DNA of 64,000 nucleotides from Thermoflexaceae bacterium. GTDB taxonomy: Bacteria > Chloroflexota > Dehalococcoidia > Tepidiformales > Tepidiformaceae. The stretch is from contig JABTUD010000002.1 in the NCBI GenBank assembly GCA_015075555.1, positions 806,001-870,000 on the forward strand, given 5' to 3'. The notes under the pieces were generated by a model. It was not told the DNA's origin. It made no database searches and saw only the letters and a list, made by a program, of their open reading frames with translations. The stretch's first letter is position 1. Every line of letters begins with the position of its first letter. The position numbers and the translations under genes were made by a program. Below are positions 24,095 to 32,602 of the stretch, one piece after another.

Positions 24095-24136
24095 GCGCAA
24101 CTCCAGTCGCGCCCCAGAAGCGCGGGATTTCGAGGA

Positions 24137-24997
24137 TTATGGGGCAGGGCTGTCGCCAGGGGAACCGGCCTGCGAGGACGGTCCGGCCTGGCCGGCACGC
24201 TCGCCGCGAAGGTGCCTGAGAGCAAGGTCGACGGCGCCGAGGCGGCGCTCGCCTTCGGCACGGACCACCCCACGCTGCGTCGACTGCACGAGGTAGTCGG
24301 CGAAGGCCGCCTCCACGAAGCTGGTGTAGCCCTGCATGTCCATGGCCTTGTTTACTGAAAGCTTGGCCATGCGCAGGGGGATATCGCCGTTTTCGGCGAC
24401 ACGGCGGGCATAGGCGACTGTCTCGCGGTCCAGGTCTTCGGCGGCGTAGACGCGATTGACGAAGCCCATCTCGTGCGCTTCTGCGGCGGTGATGAAACGG
24501 CTTTCGAAAAGGAGCTCCTTGGTCTTGCGCGGGCCAAGGTCCCAGGGGATGGAGAAGTACTCGACGAGTCCGGCCAGGAAGAGGGCATCCCGGGAGGCGA
24601 AGACGAGGTCCATGGCGGAGGCGATCATCCATCCGCCGTAGATGCAGTAGCCGCGCACCATGGCGATGGTTGGCTTGGGCAGGTTCCGCCACTTGAGGGT
24701 GAGGTCGTAGTTGTACTTGCGGAAGTTGTTGTAGAACGCGATGCCTGAATCCGGGATGTCGCGCCGCTTGCGGTCTTCGAGGAACTCGGGAGTGCCGAGG
24801 TCATGGCCCGAGGAGAAGTGATCGCCGGCGCCGGTCACGATCACGACTTTGACGTCCGGGTCGCCCATGGCGCGGTCCAGGGCAATGTCGAGCTCGTCGA
24901 GCAGGCGATAGCTCTGGGCGTTGCGGTACTTTGGGCGGTTGAGGGTGACGCGGGCAATGCCTCCGCCGGCCTCATAGAGGACATCGTGCAGTTCCAT
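24137..24997 (-). CDS. Enoyl-CoA hydratase/isomerase family protein
   Basis: A 286-residue crotonase. The oxyanion motifs are GAGDHFSSGHDLG and MVRGYCIYGGWMIASAMDLVFAS. The C-terminal half contains the AHEMGFVNRVY segment common to the family. The ATG 24997 has a perfect GGAGGTG ribosome-binding site four bases upstream; the frame is open further upstream but lacks such a site. It is 42 bp upstream of the CoA-transferase on the same strand, so the two are very likely one operon. It starts 98 bp from divergent purL. Substrate not inferable beyond an acyl-CoA. The C-terminal 20 residues are Gly/Pro/Ser rich and unlike the core. Confidence 0.88.
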   Translation of the reverse strand: MELHDVLYEAGGGIARVTLNRPKYRNAQSYRLLDELDIALDRAMGDPDVKVVIVTGAGDHFSSGHDLGTPEFLEDRKRRDIPDSGIAFYNNFRKYNYDLTLKWRNLPKPTIAMVRGYCIYGGWMIASAMDLVFASRDALFLAGLVEYFSIPWDLGPRKTKELLFESRFITAAEAHEMGFVNRVYAAEDLDRETVAYARRVAENGDIPLRMAKLSVNKAMDMQGYTSFVEAAFADYLVQSTQRGVVRAEGERRLGAVDLALRHLRGERAGQAGPSSQAGSPGDSPAP

Positions 24998-25094
24998 GGA
25001 GCACCTCCGTGTGTGGACGCACTTTAGGGGATCTGGCGAGCGTGGGGCGATGGAGTGGCTCGTACGTGATCGGGCGCGCCTGTACGCTAGGGGC

Positions 25095-27299
25095 ATGCCC
25101 GTTGACCAGGAAGCCCTTGACGCCGTAGCCCTCAGCCGCGATGAGTATGCACTGCTTTGCGAACGACTGGGGCGGGAGCCGAACGAGGTGGAGCTGGGGA
25201 TGTTCGGGTCGTTGTGGAGCGAGCACTGCGGCTACAAGAACAGCAAGCCGCTGCTGCGGCTCTTCCCGACCGGGAGCGACCGCGTACTGACGAAGATCGG
25301 CGCGGAGAACGCGGGGGCGATTGACATCGGGGACGGGCTGTGTGTGGTGATGAAGGTGGAGTCGCACAATCACCCTTCGGCGATCGAGCCCTACGAGGGG
25401 GCGGCGACGGGGGTGGGGGGGATTGTGCGGGACATCTTCGCGATGGGGGCGTACCCGGTGGCAATCCTTGATTCGCTCCGGTTTGGGCCACTGGAGGAGC
25501 CCCAGAACCGCTACCTGTTCGAGCACGTGGTAGGCGGCGTTGGCGGTTATGGCAACTGTCTGGGGATTCCGAACGTGGGGGGCGAGGTGTCCTTCGCGGA
25601 GGCGTACAACGGGAACCCGCTGGTGAATGCGATGTGCGTGGGGGTAGCGGAGACGGCGAAGCTGGCGAGCGCGCGCGCGACCGGCGCCGGGAATGCGCTG
25701 CTGCTGGTGGGGGCGGACACGGGCCGGGACGGGATCCACGGGGCAAGCGGGCTGGCGAGCCGGACGGACCCGGAGGCGCGCTTCGAAGAGATGCGCCCGG
25801 CGGTGCAGGTGGGCAACCCGTTCATGGAGAAGCTGCTGATGGAGGCGTGCTTCGAGCTGGCCTCGGAGCACCGGGATTGGATCGTGGGGTTGCAGGACCT
25901 GGGGGCTGCGGGGTTGACGAGCTCGGTGGTGGAGTGCTGCGCGAAAGGCGGCTCGGGGGCTGTGCTGGAGCTTTCGAAGGTGCCGCGCCGCGAGGCGGGG
26001 ATGACTCCGTACGAGGTGATGCTGAGCGAAAGCCAGGAGCGGATGCTCGTCATTGCCCGGCGGGAACACGTGGCCGAGGTGACGGAGCTGTTCCGGCGCT
26101 GGGAGCTTCACTGTGAGGAGATTGGCCAGGTCACCGATGGTAACGAAGTGGTGGTGCGGGACCACGGGGCAGAGGTGGCCCGGGTGCCGGTGGAGATCGC
26201 GACCGACCCGCCGCAGTACCGGCGCCAGGGCGTGCGCCCGGCGGAGCTGGAGGAGTTGAACCGCTTCGACCCGGCGTCGCTGCCGGACCTGGCGCCAGAG
26301 GAGGCGACGGCGACGCTGCTCGGGCTACTGGCGCGGCCGAACATCGCCAGCAAGCGGGGCGTATTCCGGCAGTACGACCAGCAGGTGCTGGGAAACACGG
26401 TGGTGCAGCCGGGAGGCGACGCGGCGGTGCTGCGCGTGGCAAACACGCGCTATGGCATCGCCCTCAAGACCGACTGCAACGGCCGCCTGTGTTACCTGGA
26501 CCCGTTCACGGGGGGGGCGGCAGCGGTGGCAGAGGCAGCGCGCAATGTGGTCTGCACCGGGGCGACGCCGGTCGCGGTGACTGACTGCCTGAACTTCGGC
26601 AACCCGGAGAAGGCGGACGTGTACTACACGCTCGAGCAGTGCATTCGCGGGATTGCGGAGGCTTGCTCGATCTTCGGGACGCCGGTAGTGAGCGGCAACG
26701 TTAGCCTTTACAACGAGACCGCGGGACGCCCGGTTTACCCGACGCCGGTGGTGGGGATGCTGGGTCTGCTGGAGGACGTTTCGAAGCACCTGCGGGCGGG
26801 GTTCGAGCGGGCGGGGGCGGAGGTGTGGCTGCTGGGCGGCGAAGTGGAGCAGGCCGCGGCGACGCTGGCGGGGAGTGAGTACCTGGAGGCGGTACACGGC
26901 CGGGTGGCGGGGATGCCGGGAATCGACCTGGAGGCGGAACGGCGGCTGCACCAGCTGGTCCTGCGCGCAAATGAGGTGGGGCTCTTGCTCAGCGCCCACG
27001 ACTGCGCCGACGGGGGGCTGGCGGTGGCGGTGGCGGAGGCGTGCATCCTGGGCAACACGGGCTTCCAGGGGGTGGGGAACCTGCCGGGGCGCCTGGACGC
27101 GGCCTGCTTCGGCGAGGCCCAGGGGCGCATTGTCGTGAGCGTGCCGCCGGGAGCGGCAACGCGGCTTGTCGCGCTGGGAGCAGACCTTTCGATACCGGTG
27201 ACGCGGCTTGGAACGACGGTGGACGAAGGCAGGATGCGCCTGGGGCCGATCGACGTGAGCCTCGACGATCTGCGGGCTGCCTACGAAGCGCTGCTCTGA
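25095..27299 (+). CDS. purL: Phosphoribosylformylglycinamidine synthase subunit II
   Basis: A 734-residue small-type PurL that converts FGAR to FGAM with ATP and ammonia from the PurQ glutaminase. The catalytic N-terminal segment SLWSEHCGYKNSK, the Mg-ATP site VESHNHPSAIEPYEGAATGVGG, GLQDLGAAGLTSS, and the second AIRS-like half (TDCNGRLCYLDP, VSGNVSLYNE) are all present. The length is that of the stand-alone subunit requiring PurS and PurQ, which are not in the window. The ATG 25095 was chosen because AGGGG precedes it; the frame is open upstream. malQ follows after 15 bp. Confidence 0.95.
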   Translation: MPVDQEALDAVALSRDEYALLCERLGREPNEVELGMFGSLWSEHCGYKNSKPLLRLFPTGSDRVLTKIGAENAGAIDIGDGLCVVMKVESHNHPSAIEPYEGAATGVGGIVRDIFAMGAYPVAILDSLRFGPLEEPQNRYLFEHVVGGVGGYGNCLGIPNVGGEVSFAEAYNGNPLVNAMCVGVAETAKLASARATGAGNALLLVGADTGRDGIHGASGLASRTDPEARFEEMRPAVQVGNPFMEKLLMEACFELASEHRDWIVGLQDLGAAGLTSSVVECCAKGGSGAVLELSKVPRREAGMTPYEVMLSESQERMLVIARREHVAEVTELFRRWELHCEEIGQVTDGNEVVVRDHGAEVARVPVEIATDPPQYRRQGVRPAELEELNRFDPASLPDLAPEEATATLLGLLARPNIASKRGVFRQYDQQVLGNTVVQPGGDAAVLRVANTRYGIALKTDCNGRLCYLDPFTGGAAAVAEAARNVVCTGATPVAVTDCLNFGNPEKADVYYTLEQCIRGIAEACSIFGTPVVSGNVSLYNETAGRPVYPTPVVGMLGLLEDVSKHLRAGFERAGAEVWLLGGEVEQAAATLAGSEYLEAVHGRVAGMPGIDLEAERRLHQLVLRANEVGLLLSAHDCADGGLAVAVAEACILGNTGFQGVGNLPGRLDAACFGEAQGRIVVSVPPGAATRLVALGADLSIPVTRLGTTVDEGRMRLGPIDVSLDDLRAAYEALL

Positions 27300-27314
27300 C
27301 GCTCCGGGCATGGG

Positions 27315-28880
27315 ATGGCCTGGTCTCGCCAGCGCGAATATCCTCAGCAGGTGTCAACACAGCGGGATGCGCCCGATTCGGAAGAACTGCCCTGGCCACA
27401 GCGTTCGGCAGGGGTATTGCTGCATCCGTCGTCATTGCCGGGGCGCTTCGGCATCGGCGACATTGGCCCCGAAGCGCACCGGTTTGCGGAGCTCCTCAGC
27501 AGGAGCGGTCAGCGCCTCTGGCAGGTGATGCCGCTCGGGCCCACGGGGCCGGGGAACTCACCCTACGCGGCGCGCTCGTCGTTCGCGGGATCGCCGCTGC
27601 TGATATCGCCTGAAGGGCTCGTTGCGGATGGTCTGGCCGATGCAGGCGACGTGGGAGAACCAACGGGATTGCCGGAGGGGCGCATCGATTTCGAGGCGGT
27701 GGCAAGGTGGAAGGAGGGCCTGTTCCGGCGGGCGTTCGGGCGATTCGACCGGCGCCGGGCGCCCGGGGCGGAGGAGTTCTTCGAGGGCTCGGCGGGATGG
27801 TTGCCAGACTACGCGCTCTACATGGCGATCCGAAATCATGACCGGCGCGCCTGGTCTGACTGGACACGCGAACTGGCAGCGCGCGAGCCGCGGGCGCTGG
27901 CGGATGCGCGTCAGCGGCTCAAGGACGAGATCGCGTTCCAGGAATTCCTGCAGTGGGCCTTCTGGCGGCAGTGGCGCTCGTTGAAGGCGCACTGCAACGG
28001 CCTTGGCCTGGGGATCTTCGGGGACATCCCCATCTTCGTGGCACTCGACAGCGCGGACGTATGGGCGAACCAGCGCATCTTCCGGCTCACGGAGGGCGGG
28101 CTGCCGGAGGTTGTGACCGGGGTGCCACCCGACGCATTCGCGGCCACGGGACAGCGCTGGGGAAACCCGCACTACCGCTGGGATGTGTTGCGAGACGAAG
28201 GGTACGGCTGGTGGATCGAGCGGCTGCGGCACACGCTGGAGATGGTGGACCTGCTGCGCATCGACCACTTTCGCGGGTTTGAGGCAGCGTGGGAGGTACC
28301 CGCACACGAAGAGACGGCGATGAATGGCAGCTGGGTGGCGGGGCCGGGTCGCAACTTCTTCGACCGGGCGGGCGAGGCACTGGGCAGGCTGCCGATCGTT
28401 GTCGAGGACCTGGGGATCATCACGCGGAAGGTCAGGGCATTGAGGGATGAGCTCGGTTACCCGGGGATGAAGGTGCTCCAGTTCGCCTTCGGGGACGATG
28501 CGCGGAACCCGTATCTTCCTCACAACTACCCGGCGAACTGCGTGGTGTACACGGGGACCCACGACAACGACACCACGGCAGGCTGGTACGCCGCGCTTGG
28601 CGCGAGCGAGCAGGACCGGGTTCGCCGCTATGTTGCGAGCGACGGAAGCGACATCGTGAGCGACCTGATTCGCGTTGCTTATTCTTCGGTGGCCGAAATC
28701 GCGGTGGTGCCAATGCAGGACGTCCTGCTCCTCGGAAGTGAGGCGCGGATGAATGTGCCGGGCGAAGGGGAGGGCAACTGGGGGTGGCGCTTCCGGGCCG
28801 GCCAGCTGGACCAGGGCCGAATGGCCTGGCTCCGGGACCTTGCGGTCACGTATGGACGGCTGCCGGGAGTGGCGCGTTAG
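27315..28880 (+). CDS. malQ: 4-alpha-glucanotransferase (GH77)
   Basis: A 521-residue amylomaltase that transfers alpha-1,4-glucan chains, in maltodextrin or glycogen metabolism. GH77 landmarks: GVLLHPSSLPG, WQVMPLGPTGPGNSPY, the nucleophile Asp in LRIDHFRGF, the acid/base Glu in VVEDLG, and the transition-state Asp in THDNDTTAGW. Length is typical of bacterial MalQ. ATG 27315 gives 25-30 non-family residues at the N-terminus. GTG 27351 is an alternative start nearer the conserved part. No other glycogen gene is in the window. The last bases overlap the convergent M16 peptidase gene by 4 bp. Confidence 0.94.
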   Translation: MAWSRQREYPQQVSTQRDAPDSEELPWPQRSAGVLLHPSSLPGRFGIGDIGPEAHRFAELLSRSGQRLWQVMPLGPTGPGNSPYAARSSFAGSPLLISPEGLVADGLADAGDVGEPTGLPEGRIDFEAVARWKEGLFRRAFGRFDRRRAPGAEEFFEGSAGWLPDYALYMAIRNHDRRAWSDWTRELAAREPRALADARQRLKDEIAFQEFLQWAFWRQWRSLKAHCNGLGLGIFGDIPIFVALDSADVWANQRIFRLTEGGLPEVVTGVPPDAFAATGQRWGNPHYRWDVLRDEGYGWWIERLRHTLEMVDLLRIDHFRGFEAAWEVPAHEETAMNGSWVAGPGRNFFDRAGEALGRLPIVVEDLGIITRKVRALRDELGYPGMKVLQFAFGDDARNPYLPHNYPANCVVYTGTHDNDTTAGWYAALGASEQDRVRRYVASDGSDIVSDLIRVAYSSVAEIAVVPMQDVLLLGSEARMNVPGEGEGNWGWRFRAGQLDQGRMAWLRDLAVTYGRLPGVAR

Positions 28881-30148
28881 ACGAGCGCGCGGGCGATCTC
28901 GTCATCGTCGAGGCCCGGGCCAACCACGGCGCAATGGACGCGCTCGCGGCTGAGAAGGCGGCGGGCGACCGCCCGGACATCTTCGGCCGTGATCGCCTCG
29001 ACCTGCCCGACTACGCTATCGATGGACTCAACCGCGTCCCGGGTGAGGAGGAGTTCGCCATTGCGCTGACCGAGCGAATGCGCCGTTTCGAGCGAGAGGC
29101 GGAAGCGCCCGATGTTGTGGTCCTTTGCCTTGCGGAGCTCTTCCGGGGGGACCAAGTCCTCTGTCAGCCTTGCCGCCTCGTCGAGGCAGACGCCGATGGT
29201 CTCGGTGAGCTTCTCGCGGTCGACGCCGGCGGAGATGGTGAACACACCCGCATCGGCCAGGTAGCCGTAGCCCGAGCTCACGGAGTAGGCGAGCCCGCGG
29301 CGTTCCCGGACCTCGCGAAAGAGGCGTGAGGACATGCCCGCGCCGAGGACGTCGTTCATGACGCGGAGAGCAAACCGGTCAGGGTCGTTTCGGCCGAAGA
29401 TGGGGATGCCCAGGAACATGGTGCACTGGTCTATCGGCCGGCTTTCGGTGACCACGCGCGGACCGGTGACCGACGCATCGTAGGGCGTCACCGTGGGCAG
29501 GGGGCCATCCTGGAGATCGCGGAAGAGCGGCTCAGCCTGTGCGACCACCTGTTCGTGGCTCACGTTGCCCGCGACGGAGAGGACGATGTTGGAGGGGCGG
29601 TACCACTGGCCGATGTGGTCGATGAAATCGGGCCGCTGCATCTCCTGGACAAGCTCCACGGACCCGCCGACATCCCAGCCGGGGGGTTGCTCGCCGTAGA
29701 CGGAGGTGCCGATGAGGCGGCCAGCCCATGAGCCGGGGTTGTCATGGTTGCGTTTCAGCTCCTGCTGAACGACGGTGCGCTCGCGGTCGATTTCGTCCTG
29801 TTCGAGGCGCGAGTTGAGGAGCATGTCGGCGGCAACGTCGAGGGCGGTCTCGAAGCGATCGTAGGGAACTATGTTCCAGTAGCAGGTGAATTCCTTGTTG
29901 GTGTAGGCGTTCAGGGTGCCGCCGGCGCCTTCGATCTCCTGGGCGATGAGGACAGCATCGGGCCGCTTCTCTGTGCCCTTGAAGACCATGTGCTCGAGGA
30001 AGTGGGTGATGCCGTTGAGACGCCGCGGTTCTGAGCGCGAGCCAACACCCACAAACAGGCTCACCGACACGGCCTGCGTTGCGGGCAGCGGGGTGGTGAT
30101 GATCCGAAGCCTGTTAGGTAGCGTGGTGACTTGCCACGTGGCGCCCAA
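28877..30148 (-). CDS. M16 family zinc peptidase (processing-peptidase-like)
   Basis: A 423-residue single-unit M16B peptidase. The inverted zinc motif HxxEH is H49-F-L-E52-H53 (THFLEHMVFKGT), with the distal Glu in the ERTVVQQELK helix about 76 residues on. The C-terminal half contains the family RRGLAYSVSSGY motif, which contributes to the substrate site. It resembles the YmxG/mitochondrial-processing-peptidase beta group and is predicted cytoplasmic. The start is a TTG (30148), supported by GGGAGG five bases upstream; no ATG is better placed. The decayed insertion sequence lies directly upstream and may have replaced its native promoter region. Confidence 0.92.
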   Translation of the reverse strand: MGATWQVTTLPNRLRIITTPLPATQAVSVSLFVGVGSRSEPRRLNGITHFLEHMVFKGTEKRPDAVLIAQEIEGAGGTLNAYTNKEFTCYWNIVPYDRFETALDVAADMLLNSRLEQDEIDRERTVVQQELKRNHDNPGSWAGRLIGTSVYGEQPPGWDVGGSVELVQEMQRPDFIDHIGQWYRPSNIVLSVAGNVSHEQVVAQAEPLFRDLQDGPLPTVTPYDASVTGPRVVTESRPIDQCTMFLGIPIFGRNDPDRFALRVMNDVLGAGMSSRLFREVRERRGLAYSVSSGYGYLADAGVFTISAGVDREKLTETIGVCLDEAARLTEDLVPPEELRKAKDHNIGRFRLSLETAHSLGQRNGELLLTRDAVESIDSVVGQVEAITAEDVRAVARRLLSRERVHCAVVGPGLDDDEIARALV

Positions 30149-30231
30149 GGGTGCCTCCCAGCCGGTAGTGAGGCCGTATTCTACGGCCCCCGCGCTTTTC
30201 GGGTAGTGCCCCGATGTGACTCAGAGGGAAT

Positions 30232-30272
30232 GTTACCGAAGGAGCGGGTGATGCCTCATAAGGGTTGTTACC
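30232..30272 (+). repeat. Left inverted repeat of the insertion sequence
   Basis: It begins and ends with GTTACC and contains GATGCCTCAT in the middle. It matches the reverse complement of 31450-31490 at 33 of 41 positions. GTTACCGAA occurs at 30232 and again at 30267, giving two copies of a probable transposase-binding motif. Confidence 0.75.
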
Positions 30273-30313
30273 GAAAGGACAGGAGAGAAGGCGTCGCGAC
30301 AGGTCCTGCGGTG

Positions 30314-31454
30314 ATGGAGTATGCGCTTGCGGTGCGGTCGCGGTACCGGGCTGGGGGCAGGGAAGAGAAGAAGCGGATCCTGGACGAGTTTTGCGAGACG
30401 ACGGGGATGCACCGGAAGGCAGTGATCCGTTGCTGAACCGGGATGGGGGCAAAGAGAGGGTAATGGGGGCGGCCACGGCGTTACGGTCCCGGTAGTGGAG
30501 GGGCTGGTAAAGTGTGGGAAGCAGGGGACCGGATGTGCGGGAAGCTATTGGCCGCGGTGATGAAGGACCTGGTCGAGGCACTGGAGCGGCACGGGGAGCT
30601 GCAGAGTGCCGGCGGCGGTGCGGCACTGCTGTTGGAGATCAGTCCGTCAAGCATTGACCGCCTGCTGAGCTTGGCGACCGGCGGCGGCGATCTGCAACCG
30701 CAACGAAGCAGCAGCCGTCCTCCAGTGGCCTCAAGGGTGAGGTTCTGATTCGGACCTGGAGCGAGTGGCGGGGAGCGCCGGTGGGGTCGCTGCAGGCGGA
30801 CCTGGTCCTGCACTGCGGCGAAAGCACCGGGGGGTTCTACCTCACAACCCTTGCACCGTGGACGTCGCGAGCGGCTGGACGGAGTGGAGCCGGTCTGGGG
30901 CATTGGTGGCCAGCGGGTGGGCACCGCCGTGCACCACGTTCGGCAGCGGTTGCCCTTCCCGCTGAAGAGCCTGCACACGGACAACGGCTCGGAGTTCATC
31001 AATCACGCTCTTCAACTGGTGCCGCCGGGAGAAGGTAGGCTTCAGCCGGGGCCGGAGCTACAAGAAGAACGACCAGGCTTACGTGGAGCAGCGCGTAACT
31101 GGCTCGCCGTGCGCCGTCAGGTAGGCTATGACCGGCTTGCTTCAAGAAGGCCTACGCCCTTCTCGGCCAGCTCTACCCGTTACTCCTGCTGCACCTGAAC
31201 TTCTTCCGGCCGATCCGCAAGGTCGCAGCCAGGGAACAGGCTGGCGCGCGCGTCATCAAGCGCTACGACGAGCCACGCACTCCTTCCAGCGACTCCTCGA
31301 CAGCGGCGCTCTCAGCGATGAACTCCGCCTTCAGTTGCAGGCGCGCCTGCAGAACACCAACCCCGTCCTGCTGCGGAGCCGCATCGATGCCCTGCTCCGC
31401 CAGATCTGGCAACTTGGCCCCAGGGACCGCATGCTTGGCGATCATGTTGGGTAA
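30314..31454 (+). pseudogene. Broken transposase gene (integrase core)
   Basis: Fragments of one transposase can be read only by switching frame at least five times. The order is correct: N-terminal MEYALAVRSRYRAGGREEKK...TTGMHRKAV (ended by TGA at 30434), GRPRRYGP and WEAGDRMCGK, then first Asp in LQADLVLHCG (30799), VDVASGWTEW, second Asp in HTDNGSEF (30980), then Glu in YKKNDQAYVEQ (31086). A C-terminal region follows with ARVIKRYDEPRTP and RSRIDALLRQIW. The spacing between the second Asp and Glu is 35 residues, DD35E-like. All three catalytic residues survive but the reading frame does not, so no functional transposase can be made. Confidence 0.85.
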
Positions 31455-31490
31455 CACCCTTCATGAGGCATCCCCAACCCTTTCGGTAAC
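31450..31490 (-). repeat. Right inverted repeat of the insertion sequence
   Basis: This is the counterpart of 30232-30272, read on the reverse strand. It starts GTTACCGAA, has GATGCCTCAT in the centre and ends GTTACC. The outer end continues through CGATCATTTTGA to GGCACTAC at 31503-31510. On the left side the corresponding spacer is longer, so the left end has diverged. Confidence 0.75.
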
Positions 31491-31594
31491 CGATCATTTT
31501 GAGGCACTACGGCCCAGCGGAAAGCGTGCATTACCGGCTCCACAAGTCCTGGCCGGGCGATCGCAAATCGCGGACCGGCTAGACTGGGAGTGTA

Positions 31595-32026
31595 ATGCCG
31601 AACTGGGTGATCGATGGGCTGCTGGCGACCAGCCCGCGGCCGGGATACGCCCCCGGCCCGGAGACGCGCGTTCCCCAGCACGTGGTCCGCGCGTGGGTCC
31701 ACGAGACGATCGAGTTTGGGATTGCTTCGGTCATCTGCCTCATCCACGATGACCAGCTGCCGCTCTATCGGGGGGAGCTGCCCCAGGGCCTCCTGACCTA
31801 CTACAGGGAGGCGGGGCTGGAGGTGGCGCATGTACCTGCGTATGACCAGATGACGGTGCCTTTCCGCCCTGAGCAGTACGAGGAGGCATGGGAGGCATTC
31901 CTGAAGTTGCCCAAGCCGGTGCTGGTGCACTGCAGCGCAGGAATGGACCGCACGGGGCGGATTGTGCGCCACATCGTCGAGAGGCTTGGCCAGGGGAACG
32001 GCCTGGGCTCGGCCGCCGGGTCGTAG
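31595..32026 (+). CDS. Small protein tyrosine/dual-specificity phosphatase
   Basis: A 143-residue cysteine phosphatase. The P-loop is VHCSAGMDRTGR with nucleophile C113 and R119 (HCx5R). D84 in VPAYDQM is a plausible general acid, about 30 residues upstream as usual. The length is that of a minimal dual-specificity domain, but the C-terminus after the P-loop helix is short (ends GSAAGS), so the last helices may be reduced. GGGAG lies upstream of the ATG. It follows the insertion sequence and converges with the DinB-fold gene. Substrates could be phosphotyrosine proteins or phosphoinositide-like molecules; none can be named. Confidence 0.83.
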   Translation: MPNWVIDGLLATSPRPGYAPGPETRVPQHVVRAWVHETIEFGIASVICLIHDDQLPLYRGELPQGLLTYYREAGLEVAHVPAYDQMTVPFRPEQYEEAWEAFLKLPKPVLVHCSAGMDRTGRIVRHIVERLGQGNGLGSAAGS

Positions 32027-32038
32027 AAGAGCGGGGCC

Positions 32039-32578
32039 TCAGCCTGGGCGTTGCTCGTCCCAGCCTTCTTTGACCCAGCGGTAGTGCATGCGGCCGTGGT
32101 CGGCGTTCACGGCCAGGACACCGCCGACTGAGCCATCGGCCCAGGGCGCTTCGGGGAGCTTCATGGCGAGCTGTTCATCGGAGAGGCTGGCGAGGAGGGC
32201 GAGTGTCTCGGCGCGGGCCGACTGCCCGAGCGCCACGATTTCGCTGAAGGACTTGCCGCGGTGTTGCCGGACCCAGTCCTCGGTCATCTCGTGGACCGCG
32301 GCCATGGACTGCTCGGCGGTGCGGGCGCTTCCATCCGCGTTCCTGCGAAAGGCGACCGGGTCGGGGTTGCCTCCGACAAAGTCCCGGATCATGCGCGTGA
32401 AGGTGCTTTCGATGCCAGCAAGGTGGGCGAGGTGGTCAGCGGCGCACCACATGGAGGATGGGTCATGCTCACTGCGGGTGCAGGGCCGGTAGAGGTCGCC
32501 GGCAGAGAGGCCAGCGTACGTCTCAAGCAGCCAGGCCCGATCGCGGTTGAGCTTCGCCTCAATCTCCCAGCGCTCCAT
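32039..32578 (-). CDS. DinB-like four-helix metal-binding protein
   Basis: A 179-residue protein of the DinB/mycothiol-dependent maleylpyruvate isomerase superfamily, unrelated to DNA polymerase IV. The metal-site histidines are placed as usual: one in the second helix (ADHLAHLAGIE) and two in the last helix (NADHGRMHYRW). Members are thiol-dependent S-transferases or metal-dependent hydrolases in actinobacteria and firmicutes; the cofactor in this organism is unknown. The ATG has GGAGGG five bases upstream. It lies 24 bp downstream of the DsbA-like gene on the same strand, so it may share a thiol-related message with it. Confidence 0.8.
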   Translation of the reverse strand: MERWEIEAKLNRDRAWLLETYAGLSAGDLYRPCTRSEHDPSSMWCAADHLAHLAGIESTFTRMIRDFVGGNPDPVAFRRNADGSARTAEQSMAAVHEMTEDWVRQHRGKSFSEIVALGQSARAETLALLASLSDEQLAMKLPEAPWADGSVGGVLAVNADHGRMHYRWVKEGWDEQRPG

Positions 32579-32602
32579 GGTTCCCTCCGTGTCAGGCCGG
32601 GG

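Larger units (their letters stand above)
30203..31510. mobile_element. Decayed DD35E insertion sequence (rve-type transposase)
   Basis: A remnant of about 1.3 kb between the M16 and tyrosine-phosphatase genes. The outermost matching ends are GTAGTGCC (30203-30210) and GGCACTAC (31503-31510). Inside them lies a 41-bp imperfect inverted repeat (30232-30272 and 31450-31490, 33/41 identical). GTTACCGAA is repeated subterminally. The interior encodes fragments of an integrase-core transposase in several frames. The element resembles the ISNCY/IS1202-like group; that family name is tentative. A 9-base CTACGGCCC occurs at both sides (30181 and 31507) but partly lies inside the right end, so a target duplication is not established. 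Confidence 0.82.

Noticed and set aside
30181-31515. CTACGGCCC at both sides of the insertion sequence as a target duplication
   Set aside because: The right copy partly overlaps the element's end sequence and the flanks do not align further, so it cannot be distinguished from chance.
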